A stretch of DNA of 64,000 nt from Arcobacter sp. F155. Lineage in GTDB: Bacteria; Campylobacterota; Campylobacteria; Campylobacterales; Arcobacteraceae. The stretch is from NCBI RefSeq assembly GCF_004116455.1, contig NZ_PDJU01000003.1, forward strand, positions 124,001-188,000, given 5' to 3'. Each line of letters begins with the position of its first letter. The first letter of the stretch is position 1. Both the position numbers and the translations under genes were made by a program. Shown here one piece after another: positions 8,288 to 19,657 of this stretch. The notes under the pieces are model-generated. The model ran no database searches. It worked only from the letters and a program-made list of their open reading frames with translations, and had not been told where the DNA came from.

Positions 8288-9100
8288 ATAAAAGAAGAAA
8301 AAAAATTCACAAAAATTTTTATTGATGATAAACTACCATTTTTAGAATTACGTCACTCAAATAGTGGCAATCATTACAAAGAACATATACATGAAAGCTT
8401 TTCAATAGGTATAAATATCAAAGGAAAAAGTATTTATACAAATAAAGAAAAGAAATATGATTTTGAAAAAGGTCTTATTGCTATTGTAAATCCAAATGAA
8501 ATCCACTCTTGTAATGCCTTATCAAAACAAAATCATGAGTACTATATGCTCTATTTAGATAAAAAATGGTGTTATGAGATACAAAAAACTATCTCTGAAC
8601 AAATAACTTCTTTTCAAAACTATCCCAAGTCTTTATTAAATAGCACTTCTTTTTATAAAGAGTTTAAAAATTTGTGCGAACTACTTTTTTCAAAGATAAC
8701 AGTTCAAGAAAAAGAAAACGAGTTAATAGAAGTTTTTACAAAACTGTTTGAAAATGATATCTCTTATAACAAAGAAAAAATAGAAGATAAAAACTTTGAC
8801 CTAATATGTGACTATTTAAAAAAGAATTTCAAAGAGAATATATCCTTAGAAGAGTTAGGAAAAAAATTTAGTCTAAACCCTTTTTATATAATTAGACTTT
8901 TTAAAGCAAATATGAATATGACTCCCCACAAATATCTTTTAAATATCAAAATCAATTACTCTAAAGAGCTATTAAAAAAGGGTGTTACTATTGTAGATAC
9001 TGCATTGGAGTGTGGGTTTGTTGACCAAAGCCACTTTCATAGAAACTTTTTTAATATAGTTGCAACTACACCACACGAATATAGAAAAAACTTTATTTAA
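8288..9100 (+). CDS. AraC-family regulator; apparent ATA start codon
   Basis: 270 residues if begun at ATA 8288. The first in-frame ATG is only at 8546 and would delete the ligand-binding domain. From 8273 the frame is open and encodes a normal AraC cupin domain (HYKEHIHESFSIGINIKGK, then VNPNEIHSCNA), joined to the C-terminal double HTH (SLEELGKKFSLNPFYIIRLF and VDTALECGFVDQSHFHRNF). No ATG, GTG or TTG lies in frame between 8273 and 8546. AAAAGG at 8275-8280 is correctly spaced for ATA 8288. Either a rare start codon is used or the ATG has mutated and the gene is impaired. It probably controls the LysE exporter that follows. Confidence 0.75.
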   Translation: MKEEKKFTKIFIDDKLPFLELRHSNSGNHYKEHIHESFSIGINIKGKSIYTNKEKKYDFEKGLIAIVNPNEIHSCNALSKQNHEYYMLYLDKKWCYEIQKTISEQITSFQNYPKSLLNSTSFYKEFKNLCELLFSKITVQEKENELIEVFTKLFENDISYNKEKIEDKNFDLICDYLKKNFKENISLEELGKKFSLNPFYIIRLFKANMNMTPHKYLLNIKINYSKELLKKGVTIVDTALECGFVDQSHFHRNFFNIVATTPHEYRKNFI

Positions 9101-9159
9101 CTCAATTTTATACAAGATTTATTTCTAACTTCTTTTTATAATTGCAAAAAAGGAAGTAA

Positions 9160-9789
9160 ATGGAAATATATTTAAGTGGCTTTATAACTTTGGCCCTTGC
9201 ACATTTTGTTGCTCTATTAAGTCCTGGTGTTGATTTTTTTATCATTCTTTCAAACTCTTCAAAATATGGAAAGCTCTCAGGGATTGTAACTTCATTTGGA
9301 ATTGCAATTGCCAACTTAGTATATATACTTTTAGCACTTTTAGGAATCTCTTTAATCAAAGAGAATGAAAATATTTTTTTAGTGATAAAACTACTTGGTT
9401 CTTTGTATTTAATTTATATAGCTTTTATGCTTTTAAGAACAAAAAAAAGAGAACTTTTTTCAAAAGAAGAGATAAAAAGTAAAAAACAAAAAAATCTAAT
9501 CAAATACTTTTCTATGGGCTTTTTATCAGCTATTTTAAACCCAAAAAACTCAATTTTTTATTTTACAATGTTTTCTATTTCTATAAATAGTATTACACCA
9601 CTGTTTGTTCAAACTTTTTATGCTCTTTGGATGTTTGTAGCTGTACTACTTTGGGATATTTTTATAGTCTACTTGGTTACTAGCAAAAAAAGTAAATCCT
9701 TTCTTGAAAAATACTCAAATAAAGTAGAAAAAATATGTGGGCTGATTCTTTTATTTATAGCTAGCTTCATAATTATAGATAGTTTTTAA
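9160..9789 (+). CDS. LysE/RhtB-family amino acid exporter
   Basis: 209 residues with about six TM segments. The N-terminal signature LALAHFVALLSPGVDFFIIL and the following small-residue segment are typical of the LysE/RhtB family, which exports amino acids such as lysine, homoserine or threonine. AraC-LysE gene pairs are common, and the regulator 59 bp upstream on the same strand is the likely controller. RBS AAGGAAG precedes the ATG. The exact substrate is not predictable. Confidence 0.88.
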   Translation: MEIYLSGFITLALAHFVALLSPGVDFFIILSNSSKYGKLSGIVTSFGIAIANLVYILLALLGISLIKENENIFLVIKLLGSLYLIYIAFMLLRTKKRELFSKEEIKSKKQKNLIKYFSMGFLSAILNPKNSIFYFTMFSISINSITPLFVQTFYALWMFVAVLLWDIFIVYLVTSKKSKSFLEKYSNKVEKICGLILLFIASFIIIDSF

Positions 9790-9827
9790 TTTTTTTTATT
9801 ATAATCATCTAAAAAAGAGGAGTTTTT

Positions 9828-10679
9828 ATGGCCTTAGGATTTATAGGATTAGGAAACCTTGGAACTGCTGTTGCTAAAAGATTAACAGACATGAATGAAG
9901 AGCTGGTAGTTTACAACAGAACACGTTCAAAAGTAGAAGATTTAGGATATAAAATTGCAAAGTCACCAAAAGACTTAATAGAAAAATGCGATATTGTAAT
10001 TTTATGTCTTTTTGAATCAGATGCAGTAGAAAATATTTTCAATATGGAAAATGGACTTTTAGAGGCTGACTTAGAAGGTAAAACAATCATTGATTTAACA
10101 ACAAATCATTTTGAACAAGTTCTAAATTTCCATAAAGTAATTGATGAAAAAGGTGGTGAGTATTTAGAATCACCTATTTTTGGTAGTGTTGCTCCTGCAT
10201 TACAAGGACTAGTAACAATTGTTACTTCAGGTAAAAAAGAGACATATGAATCTTGTAAAGCACTTTTAGAGAAAATTGGTAAAGAAATATTCTATTTAAA
10301 AGAGCCAGGGAAGGCTTCTAAGATGAAACTAATCAATAATCTATGTCTAGGGTCATTTATGGCTACAATTGCAGAATGTAGTGCTTTAGGAGACGCTTGT
10401 GATATATCAAGAGATAAGTTACTTGAAATATTAGGAGTAGGTGGTGGACAATCACTAGTACTTAAAGCAAAAACACAAAAACTATTAGAAGAGGATTACT
10501 CTCCTCATTTTTCAAATAATGCAATTTATAAAGATTTACATACTTTACAAGATTTAGCTTATAGTATGAATCAACCTTTATATACAGCAGCTGTTCCAAA
10601 AGAACTATTTGGAAAAATGAAAAAAGATGGAAGAGGGGAAGAGGATTTTTGTTCAATAGTACAACTTTTTAAAGACTAA
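9828..10679 (+). CDS. 3-hydroxyisobutyrate-dehydrogenase-like NAD(P) oxidoreductase
   Basis: 283 residues of the beta-hydroxyacid dehydrogenase family. The N-terminal Rossmann motif is GFIGLGNLG, the substrate-binding segment is SPIFGSVAPALQG, and the catalytic Lys sits in KASKMKLINNL at about residue 165. The family reduces or oxidises short hydroxyacids or semialdehydes (3-hydroxyisobutyrate, tartronate semialdehyde, glyoxylate). The specific substrate is not clear. zupT starts 2 bp after its stop, so the two are probably co-transcribed. Confidence 0.82.
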   Translation: MALGFIGLGNLGTAVAKRLTDMNEELVVYNRTRSKVEDLGYKIAKSPKDLIEKCDIVILCLFESDAVENIFNMENGLLEADLEGKTIIDLTTNHFEQVLNFHKVIDEKGGEYLESPIFGSVAPALQGLVTIVTSGKKETYESCKALLEKIGKEIFYLKEPGKASKMKLINNLCLGSFMATIAECSALGDACDISRDKLLEILGVGGGQSLVLKAKTQKLLEEDYSPHFSNNAIYKDLHTLQDLAYSMNQPLYTAAVPKELFGKMKKDGRGEEDFCSIVQLFKD

Positions 10680-10681
10680 AA

Positions 10682-11521
10682 ATGGAAAATCTTGAGTTTA
10701 CGGATTACTTAATTGCATTTTCATTAACACTATTTGCAGGACTGTCTACTAGTATAGGAGCAGTCCTTGCATTTTTCTCAAAAGAGAAAAACTATACTAT
10801 TCTTTCTCTTGGTATGGGATTTTCTGCTGGTGTTATGATATATGTATCTTTTATGGAAATCCTAAAGAAAGCTCAAGATTCATTTACTCAAGTTCTTTCA
10901 AACGCTACATATGCTGAATTACTAACTTTAGTTTTCTTCTTTTTAGGAATTGCCTTAAGTGCAATAATTGATAAACTAATCCCTGAAGATGTAAACCCCC
11001 ATGAACCAAAATCTAACCAAGAATTAAAAGAGTTAAAAACTGACCATAAGATGCTAAATACAAATGCTTTAAAAAGAACAGGGCTTTTTACGGCTTTAGC
11101 TATAGGTATTCACAACTTTCCAGAAGGTTTTGCTACATTTATCTCTGCACTTGATAGTTTAACTTTAGGAGTAACTATTGCTTTAGCTATTGCAATACAT
11201 AATATTCCAGAGGGTATGGCTGTTAGTTTACCTATTTATCATGCAACGGGAGAGAGAAAAAAAGCTTTTTGGTATGCAACTCTTTCAGGACTTGCTGAAC
11301 CTGTTGGTGCTGTTTTAGGATATTTTTTATTATTACCTCTTATGGGCGATGCAACACTTGGGATTACTTTTGCAGTAGTAGCAGGAATAATGATATATAT
11401 ATCATTTGATGAATTATTACCAGCAGCTAGAGTATATGGAAATGCTCACACTACTATTGCTGGTTTAGTTTTTGGAATGTTTATTATGGCAAGTAGTTTA
11501 CTTATTTTTAAACTAGTTTAA
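10682..11521 (+). CDS. zupT: ZIP-family zinc/divalent metal transporter ZupT
   Basis: 279 residues, eight TM segments. The two metal-binding helix motifs HNFPEGFATF and HNIPEGMAVS are diagnostic of the ZupT branch of ZIP importers, which bring Zn2+ and other divalent cations into the cytosol. The variable loop between TM3 and TM4 is charged and His-poor. It overlaps the convergent DUF3010 gene by 4 bp. I saw no clear Zur-type operator upstream, which is expected because the gene appears to be second in its operon. Confidence 0.92.
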   Translation: MENLEFTDYLIAFSLTLFAGLSTSIGAVLAFFSKEKNYTILSLGMGFSAGVMIYVSFMEILKKAQDSFTQVLSNATYAELLTLVFFFLGIALSAIIDKLIPEDVNPHEPKSNQELKELKTDHKMLNTNALKRTGLFTALAIGIHNFPEGFATFISALDSLTLGVTIALAIAIHNIPEGMAVSLPIYHATGERKKAFWYATLSGLAEPVGAVLGYFLLLPLMGDATLGITFAVVAGIMIYISFDELLPAARVYGNAHTTIAGLVFGMFIMASSLLIFKLV

Positions 11522-11913
11522 CTTGCATATAAAGCACATAAATATGCTTGTTCTTGATATTTTTTTAAAGAGCTTGGATATTCTATTTCATTTTTCTTTT
11601 CAAAAGATGAAATTGATTGAGCAGATATAAGTTCAACTTCACAAAGAGGATTTAGTTGGATTAAACCTTCTAATTTAAAAGTAACCGCACCACCTGCAAA
11701 GTTACCTTTTTTTGCTCTTTTTTTAATAACTATTTTTTCTATATTCTCTTGCTCTAAAAATAGTAAAAACTCATTACAAAACTTTCTTATATCTTCTTGC
11801 TTTTCGTCATCTTCAAGTGTTAGTTTTTTTGTTTTTATATCTTGGAACTGTTTATTTTCAATAACTGATAGGATAATATTATTAGCTTTTAGCTCTATAC
11901 CACAAATTTTCAT
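11518..11913 (-). CDS. DUF3010 family protein
   Basis: 131 residues. It begins MKICGIELKANNIILSVIE and contains IVIKKRAKKGNFAGGAVTFK and an E/S-rich C-terminus, matching DUF3010 proteins, whose N-terminus looks like an RNase H-like fold. No catalytic role is established for the family. It is monocistronic or the first gene of a minus-strand unit with the membrane protein at 11976, which lies upstream of it. Confidence 0.7.
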   Translation of the reverse strand: MKICGIELKANNIILSVIENKQFQDIKTKKLTLEDDEKQEDIRKFCNEFLLFLEQENIEKIVIKKRAKKGNFAGGAVTFKLEGLIQLNPLCEVELISAQSISSFEKKNEIEYPSSLKKYQEQAYLCALYAS

Positions 11914-11975
11914 TTAATACCTTTTTTAAATTTGTGTAAGTATAGAGTTTTTTTTTAATAAGTTTTGATTTTATT

Positions 11976-12509
11976 TCAATTTGTAAGGTTTTTATCTTCT
12001 GCTAGTTTTCTATAAATTAATCTTTGTATCTCTTTTTTTACAAGTTGAGAAGAGTTTAGTTTGTTGTTTTCATTTGCTATTGAACCCATTACTTTCTGGC
12101 ACTTATCACAAATAAAATCTATCTTACTAACTTCTAAAGTAAACTTTGATGTTGTATCATCATAATACAAACTTTCCCCACAAGTAGGGCAAAAACACTC
12201 TAAATTAGCAATATCATTTTTGTGCCAAGTCCAAGTCCACTTGATATTATAGAAATTATCTTCCACATATTTTGATCTATTTTTTCTAATAAGTTTTATT
12301 GCAACTATTAAAATAATAGGTAAAACAAAAGGCACAACTTGAAGCCAAATTGGATAGTGAGCTAAATTTTCTTCATAAAATAAAACTAAACTATTTTTAA
12401 ATCCTAAAACATTATCCAGTAAAGGAATAGGTAAAAATACAAGTAATAAAATAGCTACAATAGCAATGATAAGTTTAGCTTCGTAAGATAAAAAGCTCTT
12501 TTTTCTCAT
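11976..12509 (-). CDS. Membrane protein with a zinc-ribbon-like domain
   Basis: 177 residues. Two TM segments near residues 12-30 and 55-72 are followed by a cytosolic domain with two CxxC pairs (CPTCGESLYYDD and CDKCQKVMGS), spaced to form a zinc ribbon. I do not recognise a named family. It sits downstream of gyrB but is separated from it by a strong terminator, so it is probably transcribed on its own. Confidence 0.55.
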   Translation of the reverse strand: MRKKSFLSYEAKLIIAIVAILLLVFLPIPLLDNVLGFKNSLVLFYEENLAHYPIWLQVVPFVLPIILIVAIKLIRKNRSKYVEDNFYNIKWTWTWHKNDIANLECFCPTCGESLYYDDTTSKFTLEVSKIDFICDKCQKVMGSIANENNKLNSSQLVKKEIQRLIYRKLAEDKNLTN

Positions 12510-12546
12510 TAAAACTCCAAATAAAAAATATAAAAATAGGGGAGAT

Positions 12547-12567
12547 AAAAAAGGGCGAAAGCCCTCT
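12547..12567 (-). terminator. Rho-independent terminator after gyrB
   Basis: On the minus strand AGGGC, loop TTTC, GCCCT, then a run of T. Stem at 12552-12565, directly after the gyrB stop. Confidence 0.85.
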
Positions 12568-12569
12568 TT

Positions 12570-14906
<2,337 letters not shown>

Positions 14907-14911
14907 TTAAA

Positions 14912-15982
14912 TTATTTTTCTAAAACGATTGGCATTACGATTGTATAGAATTTTTCATCTTCTAAATAGAATGGTAAATTTGATTCGTTAAATCCAATCT
15001 TTACATTTTCGTTGTTTGTTTGACTTAAATAGTCAAGTAGATATTTTGCATTTACTGCAAGATAAAACTCTTGGTCGATATTTAACTCAATATCAATTTG
15101 AGTTTTAGATTCTGTATCTTCATCTAAAGATTCAAATATTATAGAGTTTGGTTTAAATGTAACTTTGATATTTGAAAATAATGATGTAACTAATTTAATT
15201 GATTCTACTAAAATATTTTTAGGAATAGATAAATTGTGTTTTAAACTTTGAGGAATAATTCTTTCATAGTCTGGGAACTTTCCATTTATTAGTTTAGTAA
15301 AGAACTTCATGTTGTTAGAAGTTACTACTAAATTGTTTTCATCAAATGAAATTTTTGCATCATCTAAAAATAGTTTTTGAATTTCAATAATTGCTTTTTT
15401 AGGAATTATAATTTGACCTTCAGCATTCGAAATGTTTTCTAAAAATGAAATAGCTAATCTTCTAGTGTCAGTAGATACAAAATTGATTTTAGAATTTTTA
15501 ATATCAATTAATGCTCCATTTAATTCAAACTTAGGATTATTGTTATCTATAGATGGAGTAATTTTTCTAATAGAATTAATAAAATTAATAGTTGAAATAT
15601 TTAAATCTTTTAGATTTTCATTTAATATTAGATTTGGATATTCATCAGCATCATACATAGGAAGTTTAAATGTAGATTTGTTTTGTTTGATGATTAGATT
15701 ATTATCTGTAGTTTCAATAATAATATCTGCATCTTTTAATCTTTTGATAATTCCTAGTAAGTTAGATCCATTAACTGTAGCTTTTCCATATATTGCTTCA
15801 CTTATTGAATCAATTTGAGACTCTAGTCCAATTTCATAGTCAGTAGCTTTTAATATTAGTTTAGAGTCATTTACTTCTAAATAGATGTGTGAAGTAATTG
15901 AACTAGCATCTTTTTTTTCTAAAAATGGCTGCATTGATGAGATAACATTCTCAAATACACTTTTTGTAATTATGAACTTCAT
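14912..15982 (-). CDS. dnaN: DNA polymerase III beta sliding clamp
   Basis: 356 residues, the usual length for a beta clamp in Campylobacterota. The three repeated clamp domains are visible, with NSIRKITPSIDNNNPKFELNGAL in the second and the C-terminal pocket segment ending FYTIVMPIVLEK. The clamp encircles DNA and tethers polymerase III. It lies between dnaA and gyrB. AGGAG precedes the ATG at a good distance, and the upstream gap holds DnaA boxes, so its transcription could be affected by DnaA. Confidence 0.98.
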   Translation of the reverse strand: MKFIITKSVFENVISSMQPFLEKKDASSITSHIYLEVNDSKLILKATDYEIGLESQIDSISEAIYGKATVNGSNLLGIIKRLKDADIIIETTDNNLIIKQNKSTFKLPMYDADEYPNLILNENLKDLNISTINFINSIRKITPSIDNNNPKFELNGALIDIKNSKINFVSTDTRRLAISFLENISNAEGQIIIPKKAIIEIQKLFLDDAKISFDENNLVVTSNNMKFFTKLINGKFPDYERIIPQSLKHNLSIPKNILVESIKLVTSLFSNIKVTFKPNSIIFESLDEDTESKTQIDIELNIDQEFYLAVNAKYLLDYLSQTNNENVKIGFNESNLPFYLEDEKFYTIVMPIVLEK

Positions 15983-16148
15983 TTATTAGCTCCTATTTAT
16001 TTATATTAAGTAGTGGAAGTAGTAGACAGTGTGAAAAGATGAAAACATTAAACCGGACTCTAAAAACACGGACTTTCATATAGTGAAAACATTTTGATAA
16101 TAGTTCACACCTTTTCACACTTTGCTCTAAAACTTTTTTTACTACTCC
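15983..16148. other. Putative oriC part 2 (dnaA-dnaN gap) with DnaA boxes
   Basis: It contains a cluster of TTTTCAC-type boxes: reverse-strand CTTTTCACAC at 16029-16038, reverse-strand TTTTCACT at 16083-16090, TTCACAC at 16104-16110 and CTTTTCACAC at 16111-16120. This core matches the DnaA box described for Campylobacterota, and origins in this phylum are commonly placed next to dnaA, often in the dnaA-dnaN gap. AT-rich stretches at 15991-16010 and 16130-16150 could serve as unwinding elements. Two CGGACT repeats are also present. Confidence 0.65.
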
Positions 16149-17456
16149 TTAATTTATTATCTTATTTTTTAAATTTTGAATGATTAATTTAAAGTTTTCA
16201 TCTGTTTCAATTAATTCATTTGTTTTTTGAATATTTTTTGAAATAGAACTGTGGTCTTTCATTCCTAAAAACTTAGCAATATCTGGCATAGAATTGTGTG
16301 TAAGCTCCCTAGCTAGGTAGATTACAACTCTTCTTGCATTTGCAACAGTTGCTGTTCTTTTCTTAGATTTGATATCACTTGGTTTTATATTTAACTCATT
16401 TGCAACAAGTGAAATAATATCTGGTAACTTGATATTATCCTTTTTCTCTTGTATTTGCTCTTTTAATAGACTTTGTGCAAGTTCTAAATTAATCTCTTGG
16501 TTAAGTAAAGAAGCACTTGCATTGATTCTAATAAGAACACCTTCAATTTCTCTAATTGAGTTGTCAAGGTTTGTTGCAATATAGTTGATGATTTCCCTAC
16601 TTAAGGCAATTCCATTAAGTTCGCTTTTCTTTTCTATAATTGCAATTTTTGTTTCAAGTCCTGGAATTTGGATGTCTGCTGTTAATCCCCATTCAAATCT
16701 TGATTTTAATCTGTCAACTAAACCTGCAATTTGTGAAGGTAGTCTATCAGAAGTCATAACAATCTGTTTTTTTGCATTGTGTAATTCGTTGAATGTATGG
16801 AAAAATTCTTCTTGAGTTTGCTCTTTTCCAGATAAGAATTGAATATCATCAATTAATAAAACATCGCATTTTCGGTATTTACCTCTAAAATGCTCCATAT
16901 TTTTATTTTTAATTGAGAATGTAAAATCATTCATAAACTGTTCAATTGTTACGTAAATTACTGTTTTACCTTTTTCAATGGCATCATTACCAATAGCCTG
17001 TAAAAGGTGAGTTTTACCAAGACCTGTTCCACCATAGATAAATAATGGGTTATATTGGATTCCTGGTTTTTCAGAAACAGCTAAAGAGGCATTATATGCC
17101 ATTTGGTTTGAGCTTCCAACAACGAAAGAATCGAATGTGTATGATGGATTTAAGATAGTACTTTCTGCAGTTTCATTTTTAGCTTTTTCAGAGATAATTT
17201 CTTTTTTACTCTTTTTTTCACCTGCAATTTTTATTTCAATATCTGGCTTTGTACCATCGTATTTTTCGAAACAGTGTTGAATAAGTGAACTATATTTGCT
17301 TTTAATCCATGAAGCAATATATTTATTAGATACTTCAAATACGGCAATTTTGTCGTCTGAAGATATTTTTTTGTAAGTAAGCTGTTTTAAGTACTTTTTA
17401 AAATCAGTAGGATTAGCTTCTTGTTCAATTATCGATAAAAACTCTTTGCTTGTCAT
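16149..17456 (-). CDS. dnaA: Chromosomal replication initiator DnaA
   Basis: 435 residues in four-domain layout: N-terminal DnaB-interaction domain, a short linker near residues 85-100, the AAA+ domain with Walker A GGTGLGKTH and Walker B LLIDDIQF, and a C-terminal DNA-binding HTH with the signature RVVIYLAREL and KDHSSISKNI. It binds DnaA boxes to open oriC. Boxes lie on both sides of the gene. A minus-strand -10 box is visible at 17489-17494, and AAAGAGCG is the likely ribosome site. Confidence 0.98.
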   Translation of the reverse strand: MTSKEFLSIIEQEANPTDFKKYLKQLTYKKISSDDKIAVFEVSNKYIASWIKSKYSSLIQHCFEKYDGTKPDIEIKIAGEKKSKKEIISEKAKNETAESTILNPSYTFDSFVVGSSNQMAYNASLAVSEKPGIQYNPLFIYGGTGLGKTHLLQAIGNDAIEKGKTVIYVTIEQFMNDFTFSIKNKNMEHFRGKYRKCDVLLIDDIQFLSGKEQTQEEFFHTFNELHNAKKQIVMTSDRLPSQIAGLVDRLKSRFEWGLTADIQIPGLETKIAIIEKKSELNGIALSREIINYIATNLDNSIREIEGVLIRINASASLLNQEINLELAQSLLKEQIQEKKDNIKLPDIISLVANELNIKPSDIKSKKRTATVANARRVVIYLARELTHNSMPDIAKFLGMKDHSSISKNIQKTNELIETDENFKLIIQNLKNKIIN

Positions 17457-17645
17457 TAAAAAAACGCTCTTTATATATAAATTGTTAGATTATAACTAAA
17501 ATTAGATTAAAAGTTTTTCACAGGTGAATGAAAATTGAATAATAAGTGAAAAATTAGTTTCTTTTAAGTGAATATTTATATATAATTTACCAATATAAAG
17601 GCAATTCACCATGTGAATACTTAAAATCATAGGAAATGTGAAAAA
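17457..17645. other. Putative oriC part 1 (dnaA-ruvC gap) with DnaA boxes and divergent promoters
   Basis: Boxes with the TTTTCAC core: TTTTTCACA at 17514-17522, reverse-strand TTTTTCACT at 17545-17553, and GTGAAAAA at 17638-17645, which overlaps the ruvC start. Weaker sites occur at 17566-17574 and 17602-17618 (TTCAC and GTGAA). The -10 boxes are TATAAT on the minus strand at 17489-17494 for dnaA and on the plus strand at 17581-17586 for ruvC. Together with the dnaA-dnaN gap this gives a possible bipartite origin, as known for Helicobacter. Confidence 0.55.
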
Positions 17646-18114
17646 CTTGAAAATATTAGGAATAGATCCGGGAACAAGAAATTGTGGATATGCAATTATT
17701 GAAAAAAATGGAAGAGAAATTAAGCTTATTGAAGCAGGTCTTATAAAAATAAAAACAAAAATACTTCAAGAGCAAATCGTAGAGATGTGTGAAGGTCTTG
17801 AAATGATCTTTAGAAAGTACGATTTAAACGAAGTTGCAATTGAAGATATGTTTTATGCTTTCAACCCAAAAACAGTTATAAAATTAGCTCAATTTAGAGG
17901 AGCTATCTCATTAAAGGTTTTACAGGAGTTTGGACATTTTGCTGAATATACTCCACTACAAGTAAAACAGGCTGTTACAGGAAATGGAAAAGCCCAAAAA
18001 GAACAAGTTGCCTTTATGGTGAAAAGATTATTAGGAATAAAAAAAGAGATTAAACCACTTGATATTACAGATGCAATTGCAATTGCATTAACTCACTCTC
18101 AAAGATTAAAATAA
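17638..18114 (+). CDS. ruvC: Holliday junction resolvase RuvC
   Basis: 158 residues. It resolves four-way junctions with RuvAB during recombination repair. The RNase H-like acidic residues are present: the first Asp in [14 protein letters not shown], Glu in [14 protein letters not shown], and Asp in [14 protein letters not shown]. The GTG start gives MKNLKIL and is preceded by AGGA. A TTG three codons later is the alternative. Its start codon lies within a DnaA-box-like sequence at the edge of the origin region. Confidence 0.95.
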   Translation: MKNLKILGIDPGTRNCGYAIIEKNGREIKLIEAGLIKIKTKILQEQIVEMCEGLEMIFRKYDLNEVAIEDMFYAFNPKTVIKLAQFRGAISLKVLQEFGHFAEYTPLQVKQAVTGNGKAQKEQVAFMVKRLLGIKKEIKPLDITDAIAIALTHSQRLK

Positions 18115-18117
18115 AAC

Positions 18118-18996
18118 ATGAAAAATAGTTCAATTTTGATTGTTTTAGCCCTTGGAGTAATCTGGGGTAGTAATTTTATTTATATGAAAATGGCAGCAGT
18201 CTATTTAGACCCTATGCAGGTAACTTTTTACAGGGTTGTTTTTGGACTTCTTCCTGTCTTAATCTACGCAATTTATAAAAAAGCTTTGAAGCTTGAAGAT
18301 TTAAAATATTCTATTCATTTTTTTATGATGTCTTTATTGGCTGCTGTGATTTATTATTATGGTTTTGTAAAAGGTTCTTCTCTTCTTCTTTCTGGAATTG
18401 CAGGGGCTTTAAGTGGGCTAATTCCCGTTTTCTCATTTTTATTAGCAGCACTATTTTTAAAAGAAGAAAAAATAACAAAAATAGCAATATTTGGACTTGT
18501 TTTAGGCTTTTTAGGTGTAGTGATTATTAGTGGGGTTTTTAGTGAAGATTTAAAGAGTACAAACATAGAAGGAAGCCTTGCAATAATAGTTGGAGCATTA
18601 AGTGTTGGAGCTTCATTTATTTATGCAAAAAAGTTTATTATGCCTTTAAATTTAAATCCTGCTGCACTTACAACTTATCAATTAAGTTTTGCACTACTTA
18701 TAATGCTAATAATTGTTGATTATGAAGGAATAAATGATATTTGGCAAGATACTCATAGTTCACTTGGGATGGTTCTAGGATTGGGAATTTTTGGAACAGG
18801 CTTTGCTTATATTATGTATTATTATGCAATTAAAAAATTTGGAGCTTTATTAGCTTCGTCAATAACTTACCTTCCCCCTGTTGTAGCTTTAGTAATAGGA
18901 TTTTTCATTGTGGGTGAAGAGATTAAAACCTCAGATTTCTTTGCAACGGCTCTAATATTCCTTGGAGTCTTTTTAATTAATAAAAGAAAAGCTTAG
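18118..18996 (+). CDS. EamA/DMT-family transporter
   Basis: 292 residues with ten TM segments in two EamA domains (LGVIWGSNFIYMKMA at the N-terminus; GALSVGASFIYAKKF at about residue 155). It is a likely metabolite exporter with unknown substrate. It starts 3 bp after the ruvC stop, so it is probably read from the ruvC promoter. There is no functional link to RuvC that I can see. Confidence 0.86.
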   Translation: MKNSSILIVLALGVIWGSNFIYMKMAAVYLDPMQVTFYRVVFGLLPVLIYAIYKKALKLEDLKYSIHFFMMSLLAAVIYYYGFVKGSSLLLSGIAGALSGLIPVFSFLLAALFLKEEKITKIAIFGLVLGFLGVVIISGVFSEDLKSTNIEGSLAIIVGALSVGASFIYAKKFIMPLNLNPAALTTYQLSFALLIMLIIVDYEGINDIWQDTHSSLGMVLGLGIFGTGFAYIMYYYAIKKFGALLASSITYLPPVVALVIGFFIVGEEIKTSDFFATALIFLGVFLINKRKA

Positions 18997-19029
18997 TTAT
19001 AATTATAATAGAAAATTATAGGAAAATTA

Positions 19030-19605
19030 ATGAAAAGAATAGGAATTTTATCCTCTCATAATGGTAGTGGTTTTGATGCTATCCAAAAAGCTTGCGAAAA
19101 CAATGAATTAGATGCTCAAGTGGTTCTTGTAATATCAAATAATTCAACAGCACAAGTTTTACAAAAAGCCCAATCAAAAAATATACCAAATTTCATTGTA
19201 AATGCTAAAAAATTTCCTGACGAAAATTTAGATAAAAAAATAACTGACATGATGAGTGAGTTCAAAGTTGATTTTATATTTTTATCAGGATATATGAAAA
19301 AAATTGAAGAAAATTTAGTAAAAACATTTGAAAATAGAATTATAAATTCACATCCTGCACTTTTACCAAAGTTTGGTGGTAAAGGTATGTATGGAACAAA
19401 TGTTCATAAAGCTGTAATAGAAAATGGTGAAAAAAAGTCTGGTTGTACTGTTCATTTTGTAAATGAAAACTATGATGAAGGTAAGTTCATTTTACAAAAT
19501 GAGATTACTTTAGAAGATAATGAAACAGTAGAAAGTTTGGAAGAAAAGATTAAAAAACTTGAAACAATTACAATAATTGAATCGCTTAAAACTGTTATAA
19601 AGTGA
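19030..19605 (+). CDS. purN: Phosphoribosylglycinamide formyltransferase PurN
   Basis: 191 residues. It transfers a formyl group from 10-formyltetrahydrofolate to GAR in purine synthesis. The formyltransferase signature is clear: INSHPALLPKFGGKGMYG, with the catalytic Asn and His, followed by HKAVIENGEKKSGCTVHFV and the Asp of YDEGKFILQ. The length is normal for PurN. It is preceded by its own short AT-rich leader with a TAGGAAAA ribosome site. Confidence 0.95.
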   Translation: MKRIGILSSHNGSGFDAIQKACENNELDAQVVLVISNNSTAQVLQKAQSKNIPNFIVNAKKFPDENLDKKITDMMSEFKVDFIFLSGYMKKIEENLVKTFENRIINSHPALLPKFGGKGMYGTNVHKAVIENGEKKSGCTVHFVNENYDEGKFILQNEITLEDNETVESLEEKIKKLETITIIESLKTVIK

Positions 19606-19657
19606 AATTATTATAATAATGGTATAGTAACTTATCTTTTTATTTTTTGGAGAAGAC

